Below are positions 21,050 to 30,236 of a DNA stretch of 58,679 bases, in pieces. A model generated the notes under the pieces. It was given only the letters and a program-made list of their open reading frames with translations. It was not told the DNA's origin and searched no databases. Origin of the DNA: Betaproteobacteria bacterium (GTDB taxonomy: Bacteria; Pseudomonadota; Gammaproteobacteria; Burkholderiales; Burkholderiaceae_A); contig VGHK01000011.1 in the NCBI GenBank assembly GCA_016868305.1, forward strand, positions 1 to 58,679, in the 5' to 3' direction. The position numbers and the translations under genes are program-made. Position 1 is the first letter of the stretch; each line of letters opens with the position of its first letter.

Positions 21050-21055
21050 TAAGAT
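21050..21055 (+). promoter_or_regulatory. Candidate -10 element (TAAGAT) seven bases upstream of the YqaA ATG
   Basis: TAAGAT is followed by seven bases and the ATG at 21063. An earlier in-frame ATG at 21054 lies inside the hexamer, which favours 21063 as the true start. Confidence 0.35.
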
Positions 21056-21062
21056 GCAGGCC

Positions 21063-21653
21063 ATGCGTCTCCCGATCTTCTCCTGGCTTTATCAGCGCGT
21101 CATGGCATGGTCTCGGCATCCGAGGGCCCCATGGTTTCTAGGGGGCCTGAGTTTTATGGAGTCGTCATTCTTTCCCATTCCGCCCGACGTCATGCTCGCG
21201 CCGATGAGTCTTGCGCGACCAGACAAGGCTGTCTGGTTTGCGACGATCACCACGGTCACCTCGGTTTTAGGCGGGTTGTTTGGCTACTTTATCGGGGCGC
21301 TCGCCTTTGACTGGATTGCCGACTGGCTGACCGCGAGTCGCTACTGGGGCCCCTATGAAACCGCCCAGTCTTGGTTCCTGCAGTGGGGCTTCTGGGCAGT
21401 ACTAGTCGCTGGTTTTTCGCCTATTCCCTATAAGGTATTCACCATTGCCGCGGGCGTCGCGGGGCTGCCGCTGGTGCCTTTTGTGTTGGCGTCGCTGCTG
21501 GGGCGGGGCGGGCGCTTTTATCTGGTGGCCCTGCTCATGCGCTGGGGCGGGCCGGCTATGGAGTCCTGGCTTTTTCGTTGGGTGGAACGTCTCGGATGGG
21601 CCACCGTGGTCCTACTGGCAGTGGCTATTGGGGTTCGGGCCTGGGCGTTTTAG
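21063..21653 (+). CDS. YqaA/DedA family membrane protein (SNARE-associated superfamily)
   Basis: Integral membrane protein of 196 residues. Typical motifs are present: ESSFFPIPPDVMLAPM near residue 34, FSPIPYKVFTIAAGVAG near residue 118, and the basic LGRGGRFYLVALL. DedA superfamily members act as flippases or in membrane homeostasis; the role of YqaA-type members is not settled. Its last 29 bases overlap the 3' end of the convergent EamA gene. Confidence 0.87.
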   Translation: MRLPIFSWLYQRVMAWSRHPRAPWFLGGLSFMESSFFPIPPDVMLAPMSLARPDKAVWFATITTVTSVLGGLFGYFIGALAFDWIADWLTASRYWGPYETAQSWFLQWGFWAVLVAGFSPIPYKVFTIAAGVAGLPLVPFVLASLLGRGGRFYLVALLMRWGGPAMESWLFRWVERLGWATVVLLAVAIGVRAWAF

Positions 21654-22518
21654 ACGCTGGTCCACCGCGCATCACCATCCACACCCCAACAGCGGTGGCG
21701 GCCATTCCGAGCACAGTTCCCACCGTAATCGGCTCATCGAAGAGGGCCCAGGCCATTGCTGCCGTTGTCGGGGGTGTAAGGTAGAGCAGTCCCGCGACCT
21801 GGGTCGCCGCCCCCTCTCGAATGAGAACGAACAATAAAGAGATCGCACCGATCGATATCGCCAAAATAGACCAGACCAGGGCCCCGATCAACTCAGGGTG
21901 CCAGGTAACCTCTCGGGTCTCGAAGAGAAAGGCAAAGGGCAGCGTTACTGCCGCCGAGGCCGCAAACTGAATGAGGCTGCCCGTTCGCAGGTCGAAGTCG
22001 GGGCAGGCACGCTTTTGATACAAGGTGCCCGCTGTAATACTCAACAAGGCGAGCACGGCAAGCCCAATACTTAGCGCGGTGAGCCCCACCAGGTCTAGCT
22101 TGGCCCATACCACCAGTGCCACCCCCAGCAGACCCAGCAGCAGGCCCAGCCATTGCCGGGGCTGTAGCCTTTCTTGCACCAGGCCTGCCAGACAGGCCGT
22201 CATGATCGGCTGCAGCCCCACAATGAGCGCGGCAAGCCCGGCAGTCATTCCGTCTTTTACGGCGGCCCAGACGCCACCAAGATAACCCGCCTGCAGCAGC
22301 ACCCCAGCGATCGCGATCTTCCATACCAGGCTGCGGTCGGGCCAGGGCGCCTTCATGAGCCAGATCATGGGTAGCAGCAGCGCGATCACCCCCAGGAACC
22401 GAATGGAGAGAAAGGTCATCGGCTCCGCATAGGGCATGCCGTAACGGGCGACAATAAAGCCCGTGCTCCAGATCAAGACAAAAACAGCGGGAAAGCTTGC
22501 GCGCAGCGTGGGATGCAT
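21625..22518 (-). CDS. EamA/DMT-family transporter (second copy)
   Basis: Predicted exporter of 297 residues with ten hydrophobic segments in two EamA repeats. The ATG at 22518 (MHPTLRASFPAVFVLIWSTG) is preferred over an earlier frame start at 22584 that would run into rhlE. A minus-strand -10-like CATTAT ends 8 bases before this start and overlaps the rhlE -10 on the other strand. Clearly different in sequence from the EamA gene at 12429, so not a recent duplicate. Substrate unknown. Confidence 0.85.
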   Translation of the reverse strand: MHPTLRASFPAVFVLIWSTGFIVARYGMPYAEPMTFLSIRFLGVIALLLPMIWLMKAPWPDRSLVWKIAIAGVLLQAGYLGGVWAAVKDGMTAGLAALIVGLQPIMTACLAGLVQERLQPRQWLGLLLGLLGVALVVWAKLDLVGLTALSIGLAVLALLSITAGTLYQKRACPDFDLRTGSLIQFAASAAVTLPFAFLFETREVTWHPELIGALVWSILAISIGAISLLFVLIREGAATQVAGLLYLTPPTTAAMAWALFDEPITVGTVLGMAATAVGVWMVMRGGPASKTPRPEPQ

Positions 22519-22525
22519 AATCGTG

Positions 22526-22532
22526 GATAATG
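22526..22532. promoter_or_regulatory. Overlapping divergent -10 elements for rhlE and the EamA gene
   Basis: GATAAT (plus, 22526-22531) lies six bases before the rhlE ATG at 22538, and CATTAT (minus, 22532-22527) lies eight bases before the EamA ATG at 22518. The two hexamers share five base pairs, so a single AT-rich core could fire in both directions. Confidence 0.4.
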
Positions 22533-22537
22533 CCTGA

Positions 22538-23998
22538 ATGCAATTCAATGATCTCGGCCTGCACGCGGAACTGCTGCGGGCCATTGTCGAGGCGGGCTAC
22601 ACCACGCCAACCCCCATTCAAGAGCAGGCTATACCCCACGTGCTTGCGGGACACGATGTCATGGGCGCCGCCCAGACCGGAACCGGCAAGACTGCGGCCT
22701 TCACTCTTCCCATTCTGCACCGCCTGATTCCTCAAGCCAGTGCCAGTGCCTCGCCGGCGCGTCACCCTGTGCGTGCGCTGATGCTTGCGCCCACGCGGGA
22801 ACTGGCCGACCAGATCTTTCAAAACGTGTCTCAGTATGCCCGTTACACCCAGTTGCGCAGCGCCGTGGTCTTCGGGGGCATGGATATGGCACCACAGACG
22901 GCGGCCTTGCGTACTGGGGTTGAAATTCTCATTGCCACGCCTGGTCGGCTTCTCGATCATGTGCAGCAAAAGACGGTGAACCTGTCTCAGGTCTCTTTGC
23001 TGGTACTCGATGAGGCAGACCGGATGCTCGATATGGGCTTTCTGCCAGACCTGCAGCGGATCGTTAACCTGTTGCCGGAATCGCGACAGAGCCTGCTTTT
23101 TTCGGCCACCTTCTCGCCTGAGATTCGCAAGCTTGCCAAGACCTTTTTGAAGGACAACCCGGTTACGGTCGAGGTCGCTAGGCGCAATGCTACCGCGGAA
23201 AACGTGACCCAAAAGGTCTATAAGGTTGACCGCGCAGAGCGCAAACGCCAGGCGGTCGTGCAGATCATTAAGCAGCAGGGCCTCAAGCAGGTCATTGTCT
23301 TTACCAATACCAAGATCGGCGCAAGCCGGTTGGCCCGTGAACTCATTCGCGAGGGCATCGCCGCCGATGCTATTCACGGCGATAAAAGCCAGGGCGAGCG
23401 CCTGGCCACGCTGGAAAACTTCAAACAGGGGCAGGTCGAAGTGCTGGTGGCCACCGACGTGGCGGCACGCGGGCTCGATATTGCCGAACTGCCCGCAGTG
23501 ATCAACTATGACATCCCCTATGCGCCGGAAGACTACATCCACCGCATAGGCCGTACCGGTCGCGCGGGGGCCTCCGGCCAGGCCATATCGATCATGACCA
23601 GCCTCGATGAGCGCCTGGTAAGCGATGTTGAGGCACTTGTGGGGAAAAAGCTCGGCCGAGAGACCCTGCATATCGATCTGCCAGAACCCGACGCTCTCGC
23701 GCCTCGTGGCCGTCGGGACGACTGGAGCAGTTCTGAGCGCAGAGGCACCGATAAAAGGCCTTCGCGGCTCATCAGTCGCCCCTCGGTGCGAGCGCCTGCA
23801 CCGCCTTCCGACCCCCTTTTTTCGCAGCCCTACCAGGAACCGGCTACTACGGCAGTGGCAACTGCCATGCCAGCGTCTTCAACGGCGGCTCCAGGTCAGG
23901 CAAAAATTGCGGTGCCTCGGGCGGGTGTCGGCAGTCTGTTTTCGGGGCTGCGTAAGCCGGGGGTGGTTCCGGTGCTTCTGGGGGGAAAGCCCAAGTAA
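22538..23998 (+). CDS. rhlE: DEAD-box ATP-dependent RNA helicase RhlE
   Basis: RNA helicase of 486 residues that unwinds short RNA duplexes in ribosome assembly and RNA decay. Motifs in order: Q motif TPTPIQEQAIP, Walker A AQTGTGKT, PTRELADQ, VLDEADRMLDMGF (DEAD), SAT, and HRIGRTGRAG. The C-terminal ~110 residues are a low-complexity basic/Pro/Ala tail typical of RhlE. The ATG is six bases from a -10-like element, implying little or no leader. Confidence 0.94.
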   Translation: MQFNDLGLHAELLRAIVEAGYTTPTPIQEQAIPHVLAGHDVMGAAQTGTGKTAAFTLPILHRLIPQASASASPARHPVRALMLAPTRELADQIFQNVSQYARYTQLRSAVVFGGMDMAPQTAALRTGVEILIATPGRLLDHVQQKTVNLSQVSLLVLDEADRMLDMGFLPDLQRIVNLLPESRQSLLFSATFSPEIRKLAKTFLKDNPVTVEVARRNATAENVTQKVYKVDRAERKRQAVVQIIKQQGLKQVIVFTNTKIGASRLARELIREGIAADAIHGDKSQGERLATLENFKQGQVEVLVATDVAARGLDIAELPAVINYDIPYAPEDYIHRIGRTGRAGASGQAISIMTSLDERLVSDVEALVGKKLGRETLHIDLPEPDALAPRGRRDDWSSSERRGTDKRPSRLISRPSVRAPAPPSDPLFSQPYQEPATTAVATAMPASSTAAPGQAKIAVPRAGVGSLFSGLRKPGVVPVLLGGKPK

Positions 23999-24037
23999 GT
24001 TCGGCCGGCATATAGGCTAAGCGCGCTGTCGTGAACG

Positions 24038-24937
24038 TCAGCGCAGGAACGCCTGGGCATGGGGCCTTACCTGCTCTAGCCAGTCGGCAGGCATATGGCT
24101 CTCCAGGTGCTGCCAGGCTGCGCTCTTTTGCCTTCGCACAGCCTGTAGTGACCCTTCCAGTGCCGGCGCAAGGCTTTGTTTGGAGAGCTTCTGGCCCAGC
24201 GGGTTCACCATTACAGGCACATGTAGTACTACTGGCCTATCAAGCCCCAGGGCCTCTTGTAAGGCCCGGTGTCGGGGTAGTGCCGTTGCAAGGTCCGACC
24301 CGCGCAGGATGCGGGTTATGCCTTGAAAGGCATCATCGACCACCACCGCCAGGTGGTAGGCCCAGAGCCCGTCGACCCGCCGGATCACGAAGTTGTCCTG
24401 GGCCTGCGCCAAGGGGTTAAAAAACCGCCAGGCATGGCGCTCCTGCGCACCCACCGCAGGCGCGGGCGGACGACATGTACCGGGGTAGAGGTACTCACCA
24501 TCCTCGTTGGCGATGAGGCCCCACAAAGCCGCCTGTTGGCTGATCTGGTTTCGGCTGCACCGGCACCGAAAGGCCATGCCTTTGGTGATCAGGCGATCAA
24601 GCGCCTGTTGGTAGGCCGGAATGGCTAACGCCGCAGTCTCGCTGGCCCGCAGAGGCGTTGCAGACCCTGTGGCTGCACTTCGGTCGCTCTGGTAGAGCAC
24701 GCCATCGGCGCGACCGCCCTTGTCTTGTGGCCAAGGGTCCCAGAGCAGGCCATGGTCTAAAAGCTGCGCAAGAATCTGGGCGGCGGCCTGCGGTACCTCA
24801 CGGGGCGGGTCGAGGTCTTCCATGCGCAGCCACCAGGCAAGCCCGTGGGCCTTGGCATCCAGGTAGCTTGCCAGGGCGGTTACCAAGGACCCCAGGTGCA
24901 AAGGCCCGGTGGGGGAGGGCGCGAACCGACCGGCCAT
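24038..24937 (-). CDS. gluQ: Glutamyl-Q tRNA(Asp) synthetase
   Basis: Truncated glutamyl-tRNA synthetase paralogue (299 residues) that attaches glutamate to the queuosine base of tRNA(Asp). Seen: N-terminal RFAPSPTGPLHLGSLVTAL (HIGH-like motif), the zinc-site region FRCRCSRNQIS, and the KLSKQ motif replacing KMSKS. No anticodon-binding domain is present, as expected. It lies 18 bases downstream of hemL on the same strand and is probably co-transcribed. Confidence 0.94.
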   Translation of the reverse strand: MAGRFAPSPTGPLHLGSLVTALASYLDAKAHGLAWWLRMEDLDPPREVPQAAAQILAQLLDHGLLWDPWPQDKGGRADGVLYQSDRSAATGSATPLRASETAALAIPAYQQALDRLITKGMAFRCRCSRNQISQQAALWGLIANEDGEYLYPGTCRPPAPAVGAQERHAWRFFNPLAQAQDNFVIRRVDGLWAYHLAVVVDDAFQGITRILRGSDLATALPRHRALQEALGLDRPVVLHVPVMVNPLGQKLSKQSLAPALEGSLQAVRRQKSAAWQHLESHMPADWLEQVRPHAQAFLR

Positions 24938-24955
24938 AGGCGCGGCCCTGCTGCT

Positions 24956-26260
24956 CTAGTGGGCGAGGATTTTCTGAAACGAGGCCTCGGCCGCCTCTTG
25001 CAGCATCTCCAGGGGCTCGCCCTGATGCTGAATCGACAGAAACCCCGCCTCATAGGCCGAAGGCGCCAGATAGACCCCGCGATCCAGCATGGCATGAAAG
25101 AACCGGCTGAACATCTCGCGATCGCTTGCGGTGACGTCATCAAGGGTCTTGGGCAGGCTCTTGCTGAAGTAGATGCCAAACATGCCCCCGACGCTGTCGG
25201 CCGAAAAGTTTTCAATACCGGCAGCGCGTGCGGCCTTCACCAGTCCCTGCATGCAGTCCTGGGTAATCTGCGTGAGGGTCTCAAAAAACTTCGGCTGCGA
25301 GACAATTTTGAGCGTCGCAAGGCCTGCGGCAACCGCCACAGGGTTGCCCGAGAGCGTGCCTGCCTGATAGACCGGCCCTAGGGGCGCCACCATCTGCATG
25401 ATCTCTTTTCTTCCGCCAAAGGCGCCTAAGGGCATGCCGCCGCCGATTACCTTGCCTAGCGTTGTCATGTCGGGTGTGATGCCAGTAAGACCCTGCACAC
25501 CCTGGGCGCCCACCCGAAAGCCGGTCATAACCTCATCAAAGATCAGTACCGCACCTGCCTGCGTGCATTGCGCGCGCAGGGTTTCGAGAAATCCAGGAAC
25601 CGGTCGCACCAGGTTCATATTGCCTGCGATCGGCTCAACAATGACGGCAGCAATGTCTCTGCCATGGGCGGTAAAGCAGGCCTTTACGCCGTCGATGTCG
25701 TTGTAATTCAAGACCAATGTCTCTGCGGCAAACGATTCCGGCACACCGGCCGAAGTAGGGTTCCCGAAGGTGAGCAGACCCGAACCGGCCTTTACCAAAA
25801 GGCTATCCACGTGGCCGTGGTAGCAGCCCTCAAACTTCACAATCTTGTTGCGACCGGTATAGCCACGGGCTACGCGAATCGCCGACATGGTGGCCTCGGT
25901 GCCGCTTGAGGTAAGGCGCATCATTTCCATGGACGGCAGATGGTCGCGCACCCATTCGGCAAGCTCGACCTCGCCCCGGGTGGGTGCCCCAAACGATAAT
26001 CCGCCCTCTGCCGCCTGCTGCACGGCGTCGATCACCTCGGGATGGGCATGGCCGACGATGGCCGGACCCCAGGAGCAGATGGTGTCGACATAGCGGTTGC
26101 CATCGGCGTCCCAGAGATAGGGCCCCTGCGCCTTGGCAAAGAACCGTGGCGTGCCGCCAACCGACCGAAAGGCCCGCACGGGCGAGTTCACACCACCGGG
26201 AATGGTCTTCTGCGCCTGGGCAAAAAGGGCTTCGCTGGTGGCGATCGATGGCTGGGTCAT
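24956..26260 (-). CDS. hemL: Glutamate-1-semialdehyde 2,1-aminomutase
   Basis: PLP enzyme (434 residues) of the C5 pathway, converting glutamate-1-semialdehyde to 5-aminolevulinate, the precursor of haem and bacteriochlorophyll. The PLP lysine is in [19 protein letters not shown] (about residue 270). N-terminal [16 protein letters not shown] and [18 protein letters not shown] are family signatures. A Shine-Dalgarno-like GGGAG precedes the ATG. It is divergent from rubredoxin, and supplies the tetrapyrrole pathway whose late steps lie at 1-9744. Confidence 0.97.
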   Translation of the reverse strand: MTQPSIATSEALFAQAQKTIPGGVNSPVRAFRSVGGTPRFFAKAQGPYLWDADGNRYVDTICSWGPAIVGHAHPEVIDAVQQAAEGGLSFGAPTRGEVELAEWVRDHLPSMEMMRLTSSGTEATMSAIRVARGYTGRNKIVKFEGCYHGHVDSLLVKAGSGLLTFGNPTSAGVPESFAAETLVLNYNDIDGVKACFTAHGRDIAAVIVEPIAGNMNLVRPVPGFLETLRAQCTQAGAVLIFDEVMTGFRVGAQGVQGLTGITPDMTTLGKVIGGGMPLGAFGGRKEIMQMVAPLGPVYQAGTLSGNPVAVAAGLATLKIVSQPKFFETLTQITQDCMQGLVKAARAAGIENFSADSVGGMFGIYFSKSLPKTLDDVTASDREMFSRFFHAMLDRGVYLAPSAYEAGFLSIQHQGEPLEMLQEAAEASFQKILAH

Positions 26261-26324
26261 AGTGGCTTGTCTCCCTGAAAGTTTAGAATGCCGGTTTTCA
26301 ATGGCATTTTAGGGCCCCGGACTG

Positions 26325-26489
26325 ATGAAGACTTACATGTGTTTAATCTGCGGTTGGATCTACGACGAAGCGGCAGGCCTTCCCGATGAGGGCATTGCGC
26401 CCGGAACCGCCTGGGAGGATGTGCCTATTACCTTTACCTGCCCCGAATGTGGCGCCCAGAAGTCCGACTTCGAGATGGTCGAAATTTAG
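26325..26489 (+). CDS. rubA: Rubredoxin
   Basis: Small iron protein of 54 residues with one Fe bound by four cysteines: [11 protein letters not shown] (C6, C9) and [13 protein letters not shown] (C39, C42). The spacing and the internal PGTAWEDVP are textbook rubredoxin. It acts as an electron carrier, for instance to oxygenases or in peroxide handling. It is divergent from hemL with a 64-base gap; hemL-rubredoxin adjacency is common in Burkholderiales. No neighbouring partner oxidoreductase is evident. Confidence 0.95.
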   Translation: MKTYMCLICGWIYDEAAGLPDEGIAPGTAWEDVPITFTCPECGAQKSDFEMVEI

Positions 26490-26565
26490 GGCTTCGCCCG
26501 GCGTTTCCTGGCGCAAGGTGTAGAGCGTCAGCACGGCGCCGTTAGCGCAGCGCTCGCGCGAATTC

Positions 26566-28167
26566 CTAAGGCGTAGCCCCTGCCTTCACCACAGAGAACC
26601 GGGCCAGCGTTCTTCTGCGGGCGGCGTCATGGTCCACGATCGGTGCCGGATAGGTCTCCCCGATGCGCACACCAGCATCCTGAAGCACCAAGGGCGGGGC
26701 CATCCACGGGGCATGTCGATACCGGGCAGGAAGCGCGGCTAGCTCGGGTATGTATCGGACGATAAATTCGCCCTTCGGGTCAAACTTCTCACTCTGGCTG
26801 ATCGGGTTGAAGATGCGAAAGTAAGGCTGGGCATCGCACCCTGTAGAGGCTGCCCATTGCCAGCCACCGTTGTTGGCCGAGAGGTCAAAATCGTTGAGCA
26901 GGCGGGCGAAGTACCGCTCGCCTTCGACCCAATGGATCTCTAAGTCTTTGGTGAGAAAGCTTGCCACCACCATTCGCAGCCGGTTGTGCATATAGCCAGT
27001 CTGGTTTAGCTGCCGCATGGCTGCGTCTACGAGGGGGTAGCCGGTGCGGCCCGCGCACCAGGCGCTAAAGTCTCGCGCGAAGGCATCGGGGTTTTTAAAC
27101 TCGGCATGGCCAGAGACAGTGACAGAGACCGCGGCCTGCGCCTCAGACGGTTCCCATGGCCTACCCCCCAAGAAGGCCTCGCCTGTGCTGCCGATACGCC
27201 AGGCCACCCGATCGTATTCTGGGCGAAAACTTCGCCGCACCACTTTCGGGAAATTAGCCAGTATCTGCATATAAAAGTCCCGCCAGATGAGCTCCGACAG
27301 CCAGGTCTGGGCGCCTTCGGCCTGCCCAGGGTTCTGGGCAATTGCTGCCATGGCAGCGCGCACCAGCGCGCGGATACTCACCGTTCCGAAGCGCAGGTGC
27401 ACCGAGAGATAAGAAGGACCCTTTACCGCGGGAAAGTCACGGGCGGTCTTATACCGTGCTATGCGGCTCAGAAACTCTTTAAGCAGCACCTCTGCTGCAG
27501 CCGGGCCCGCACCAAGCCGCAGGTCGTCTAAGGCCTTCGGGTCGAATCCAAAGACCGACAGTGTGGGCAATGGCTGCTGTGCCTCAGGCCCCCGCCAGAG
27601 CCGCGCGGGGCCCAGACCCGCGCAGGAGCGTTCCGCATAGTCTGCGGGGGTCAGGCGTTTAAGCCAGGCGTTCTTGTACGGCGTGAACACTGAAAACGGC
27701 CGCCCGGTGCCGGTAAGCACCTCCTGGCGCTCGAAGATGCTCTGGTCTTTGATGCGCACCATGGCCACACCCAGGGCTCTGAGCTGCTGCTCCACGGCTG
27801 CGTCGCGAAGCAGAGCGTCGGGCTCGTCATCGCTGGCATAGACCACCCGCACGGCATTTAGGCTGCGCGCCAAGGCAGGGATCTCCTCGCGCGCCTGTCC
27901 TATGCGGACCACGAGCCCTGATCCCCAGCCCATAAGCGCCTCATGCAGCGTCTGTAGGCTCGCCCAGATAAAGCCAAGCCGCCTGTCAAAGCTCAGGCCC
28001 GTTGGGCTTTGCGGCGCCGCCTGCCTGAGCGGCGCCAGAATCTCTTGGTCAAAGACAAAGCTCAGAATAATCTGCTCCGGGTGCCTGAGGGCCTCGGCCA
28101 GGGCGCCGTGGTCGGCAAGACGAAGGTCGCGACGCAGCCATACGATCTGAGTTTTCGGCAGGGCCAT
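26566..28167 (-). CDS. phrB: Deoxyribodipyrimidine photolyase
   Basis: Cryptochrome/photolyase family protein (533 residues) that uses FAD and blue light to split cyclobutane pyrimidine dimers. The N-terminal alpha/beta antenna domain begins IVWLRRDLRLADH. The C-terminal FAD domain has ELIWRDFYMQIL, the signature TGYMHNRLRMVVASFLTKDL, and NNGGWQWAASTGCDAQPYFR. A Shine-Dalgarno AAAGGA lies about 10 bases before the ATG. Light-driven DNA repair suits an organism living in sunlit water. It is divergent from yqgE. Confidence 0.95.
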   Translation of the reverse strand: MALPKTQIVWLRRDLRLADHGALAEALRHPEQIILSFVFDQEILAPLRQAAPQSPTGLSFDRRLGFIWASLQTLHEALMGWGSGLVVRIGQAREEIPALARSLNAVRVVYASDDEPDALLRDAAVEQQLRALGVAMVRIKDQSIFERQEVLTGTGRPFSVFTPYKNAWLKRLTPADYAERSCAGLGPARLWRGPEAQQPLPTLSVFGFDPKALDDLRLGAGPAAAEVLLKEFLSRIARYKTARDFPAVKGPSYLSVHLRFGTVSIRALVRAAMAAIAQNPGQAEGAQTWLSELIWRDFYMQILANFPKVVRRSFRPEYDRVAWRIGSTGEAFLGGRPWEPSEAQAAVSVTVSGHAEFKNPDAFARDFSAWCAGRTGYPLVDAAMRQLNQTGYMHNRLRMVVASFLTKDLEIHWVEGERYFARLLNDFDLSANNGGWQWAASTGCDAQPYFRIFNPISQSEKFDPKGEFIVRYIPELAALPARYRHAPWMAPPLVLQDAGVRIGETYPAPIVDHDAARRRTLARFSVVKAGATP

Positions 28168-28200
28168 GGTCTTTGGTTCCTTTCACGGGGCATCCAAGGG

Positions 28201-28206
28201 TAGAAT
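28201..28206 (+). promoter_or_regulatory. Candidate -10 element (TAGAAT) seven bases upstream of the yqgE ATG
   Basis: TAGAAT is followed by seven bases and the ATG at 28214, the leaderless arrangement seen repeatedly in this window. The -35 region (TTCCTT at 28177-28182, spacer 18) is weak. Confidence 0.4.
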
Positions 28207-28213
28207 CAGCCTC

Positions 28214-28855
28214 ATGGCTCAGCGCTGGACAGACAATATGCCCATAGGTACACGTATCCTCGATGATGATGAACCCGTAAGCCGCGACTCTGGAGACTTT
28301 CCCAGTGTAGCGGGGCAACTGCTGGTTGCCATGCCCTCGCTTATCGACCCGCATTTCGGCGGAACGGTTGTCTACGTGGCCGAGCACACCCCGCGAGGGG
28401 CCATGGGACTGGTGATCAACCGACCAGCAGACATGAATCTGGGCAGCCTTTTTTCTCGCATCGACCTCCACGCCCAGACCTCAAACCTCTCTGTCCAGCC
28501 GGTCTATGTGGGGGGCCCGGTGCAGACCGACCGCGGCTTCGTGCTGCATGAGCCCGTGGGCCATTGGAGTTCTACGCTTAAGGTCGCCGAGGGCATTGGC
28601 CTTACCTCCTCTCGGGACGTTCTTGAGGCCGCCTCGCAGGGAAGGGGTCCGTCCCGGTTTTTGGTTACCCTGGGCTATTCCGGCTGGGCCGCAGGCCAGC
28701 TTGATGCCGAACTTGCCTCCAATTCCTGGCTTACGGTTCCGCTGGTGCAAACGGGCCTGCTCTTCGATATTCCCCCTGAAGACCGGGTGAGTGCAGCGTT
28801 TCAGCTGCTAGGCGTTGACCCATTAAACCTCTCTGGGGCGGTTGGTCACGCCTAA
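28214..28855 (+). CDS. YqgE/AlgH family protein
   Basis: Cytoplasmic protein of 213 residues from the DUF179 family. Seen: GQLLVAMPSLIDPHFGGTVVYVAEH near the N-terminus, GAMGLVINRP, and GYSGWAAGQLDAEL. The biochemical role is unknown; the Pseudomonas name AlgH comes from a proposed alginate link. The frame extends to 28166, but ATG 28214 sits just after a -10-like element. Its end overlaps ruvX by 14 bases, the usual yqgE-yqgF pairing. Confidence 0.92.
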   Translation: MAQRWTDNMPIGTRILDDDEPVSRDSGDFPSVAGQLLVAMPSLIDPHFGGTVVYVAEHTPRGAMGLVINRPADMNLGSLFSRIDLHAQTSNLSVQPVYVGGPVQTDRGFVLHEPVGHWSSTLKVAEGIGLTSSRDVLEAASQGRGPSRFLVTLGYSGWAAGQLDAELASNSWLTVPLVQTGLLFDIPPEDRVSAAFQLLGVDPLNLSGAVGHA

Positions 28856-29261
28856 CGCCCCTCAGGTCGGTCCTCAGACCTGGCTTGCCTTTGACTTTGG
28901 AACCACCCGTATTGGCGTTGCGATTGGTAATAGCCTTACCCAGGGTGCCCGCCCGCTTACCGTTATTAACTCTTCGCCCACCGCTGCCCGCTTTTCTGCC
29001 ATAGCCCGGCTGATTCAAGAGTGGCAGCCCAGTCGGCTCTTGGTGGGGCTTCCGGTCTACCCCGACGGCGCCCCCCACCCCTTTGCCGCCCCCTGCCAGC
29101 GGTTTGCCCGGCAGCTTTCAGGCAGGTTTGGCCTGCCCGTGGTCATGGCCGATGAGCGCTACACTTCGGCCTTGGCATTAGGCCAGGACGATCAGATCGA
29201 CGCCCAGGCGGCCGCGATTCTTTTGCAAGGGTATCTTCATGCCGCGATCGATTCAGCTTAA
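28842..29261 (+). CDS. ruvX: Putative pre-16S rRNA nuclease / Holliday junction resolvase-like RuvX (YqgF)
   Basis: RNase H-fold protein of 139 residues. Seen: [17 protein letters not shown] with the catalytic Asp, [14 protein letters not shown], and [10 protein letters not shown]. The E. coli homologue processes the 5' end of 16S rRNA. The apparent start is TTG at 28842, inside the yqgE 3' end. Its 3' end overlaps pyrB by 23 bases, so yqgE-ruvX-pyrB are compactly coupled. A canonical neighbour, pyrR, is absent between ruvX and pyrB. Confidence 0.92.
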   Translation: MVTPNAPQVGPQTWLAFDFGTTRIGVAIGNSLTQGARPLTVINSSPTAARFSAIARLIQEWQPSRLLVGLPVYPDGAPHPFAAPCQRFARQLSGRFGLPVVMADERYTSALALGQDDQIDAQAAAILLQGYLHAAIDSA

Positions 29262-30213
29262 CCAGAAAGGCCAGTTGCACCACCTATTGTCCACTGAGGG
29301 GCTGCCGCGAGCCATTGTGATGCAGATCCTCGATCGGGCCAGTGACTTCCTTGTCTCGGATGGACAAGGCGGGTTTGAGGTCAAGAGCCAGCCGCTGCTT
29401 GCAGGCAAGAGCATTTTTAATATTTTCTTTGAGAACTCTACCCGCACCCGAACAACCTTTGAGATTGCGGCAAAGCGGCTTTCTGCCGATATCGTGAACT
29501 TAAATGTGAATGCCTCGAGCACGGCTAAAGGCGAGTCGCTGCTTGATACCATCGATAACCTTGCCGCAATGCAGGCCGACATGTTTGTGGTGCGACACAG
29601 TCAGAGTGGAGCGCCCTACCTGATTGCTCGGCACATCAACCAGGTGGCCCCGCAGATTCACATTATGAATGCCGGCGATGGCCGCCATGCGCACCCCACC
29701 CAGGCGCTCTTAGACATGTTTACCATCCGTCACTTTAAGGGTGATTTCAGCCAGATACGGGTGGCGATTGTCGGTGACGTGCTGCACTCACGGGTCGCGC
29801 GATCAGGCATTCATGCCCTGACCACCTTGGGCGTACCTGAGATTCGGGTGATTGCGCCCAAGACGCTGCTGCCCGCGGGCCTTGCCGAGATGGGGGTGCA
29901 GACCTTTACCGATCTGAATAAGGGGCTGCAAGAAGTTGACGTGATCATGATGCTGCGGCTGCAGAACGAGCGCATGCGCGGGGCCTTGCTGCCAAGCCCA
30001 CAGGAGTACTTCAAGCACTATGGGCTCACCGAGGAACGCCTGCGGCAGGCTCATCCCAAGGCCATCGTGATGCACCCGGGACCGATGAACCGCGGGGTCG
30101 AGATTGACTCCGCCGTGGCCGATGGCGGGCAGTCGGTGATTCTGGCGCAGGTTACTTTTGGTATTGCCGTGCGCATGGCGATCATGGATATTCTGAATCA
30201 GTCGGGCCACTGA
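29239..30213 (+). CDS. pyrB: Aspartate carbamoyltransferase catalytic subunit
   Basis: Enzyme of 324 residues joining carbamoyl phosphate and aspartate in de novo pyrimidine synthesis. The carbamoyl-phosphate motif [12 protein letters not shown] lies near residue 64, [11 protein letters not shown] near residue 152, and the aspartate-side [12 protein letters not shown] near residue 278. No pyrI regulatory-subunit gene is present. It is followed after 23 bases by a degenerate dihydroorotase, which in Pseudomonas-type organisms forms a dodecameric complex with PyrB. Confidence 0.97.
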   Translation: MPRSIQLNQKGQLHHLLSTEGLPRAIVMQILDRASDFLVSDGQGGFEVKSQPLLAGKSIFNIFFENSTRTRTTFEIAAKRLSADIVNLNVNASSTAKGESLLDTIDNLAAMQADMFVVRHSQSGAPYLIARHINQVAPQIHIMNAGDGRHAHPTQALLDMFTIRHFKGDFSQIRVAIVGDVLHSRVARSGIHALTTLGVPEIRVIAPKTLLPAGLAEMGVQTFTDLNKGLQEVDVIMMLRLQNERMRGALLPSPQEYFKHYGLTEERLRQAHPKAIVMHPGPMNRGVEIDSAVADGGQSVILAQVTFGIAVRMAIMDILNQSGH

Positions 30214-30236
30214 GCGCACCTATTGAAAATCTCGTT

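Noticed and set aside
21893-23671. A 592-codon minus-strand open frame antisense to rhlE
   Set aside because: It is a shadow of the high-GC rhlE and EamA coding regions, has no recognisable domain, and conflicts with the strong DEAD-box helicase on the other strand.
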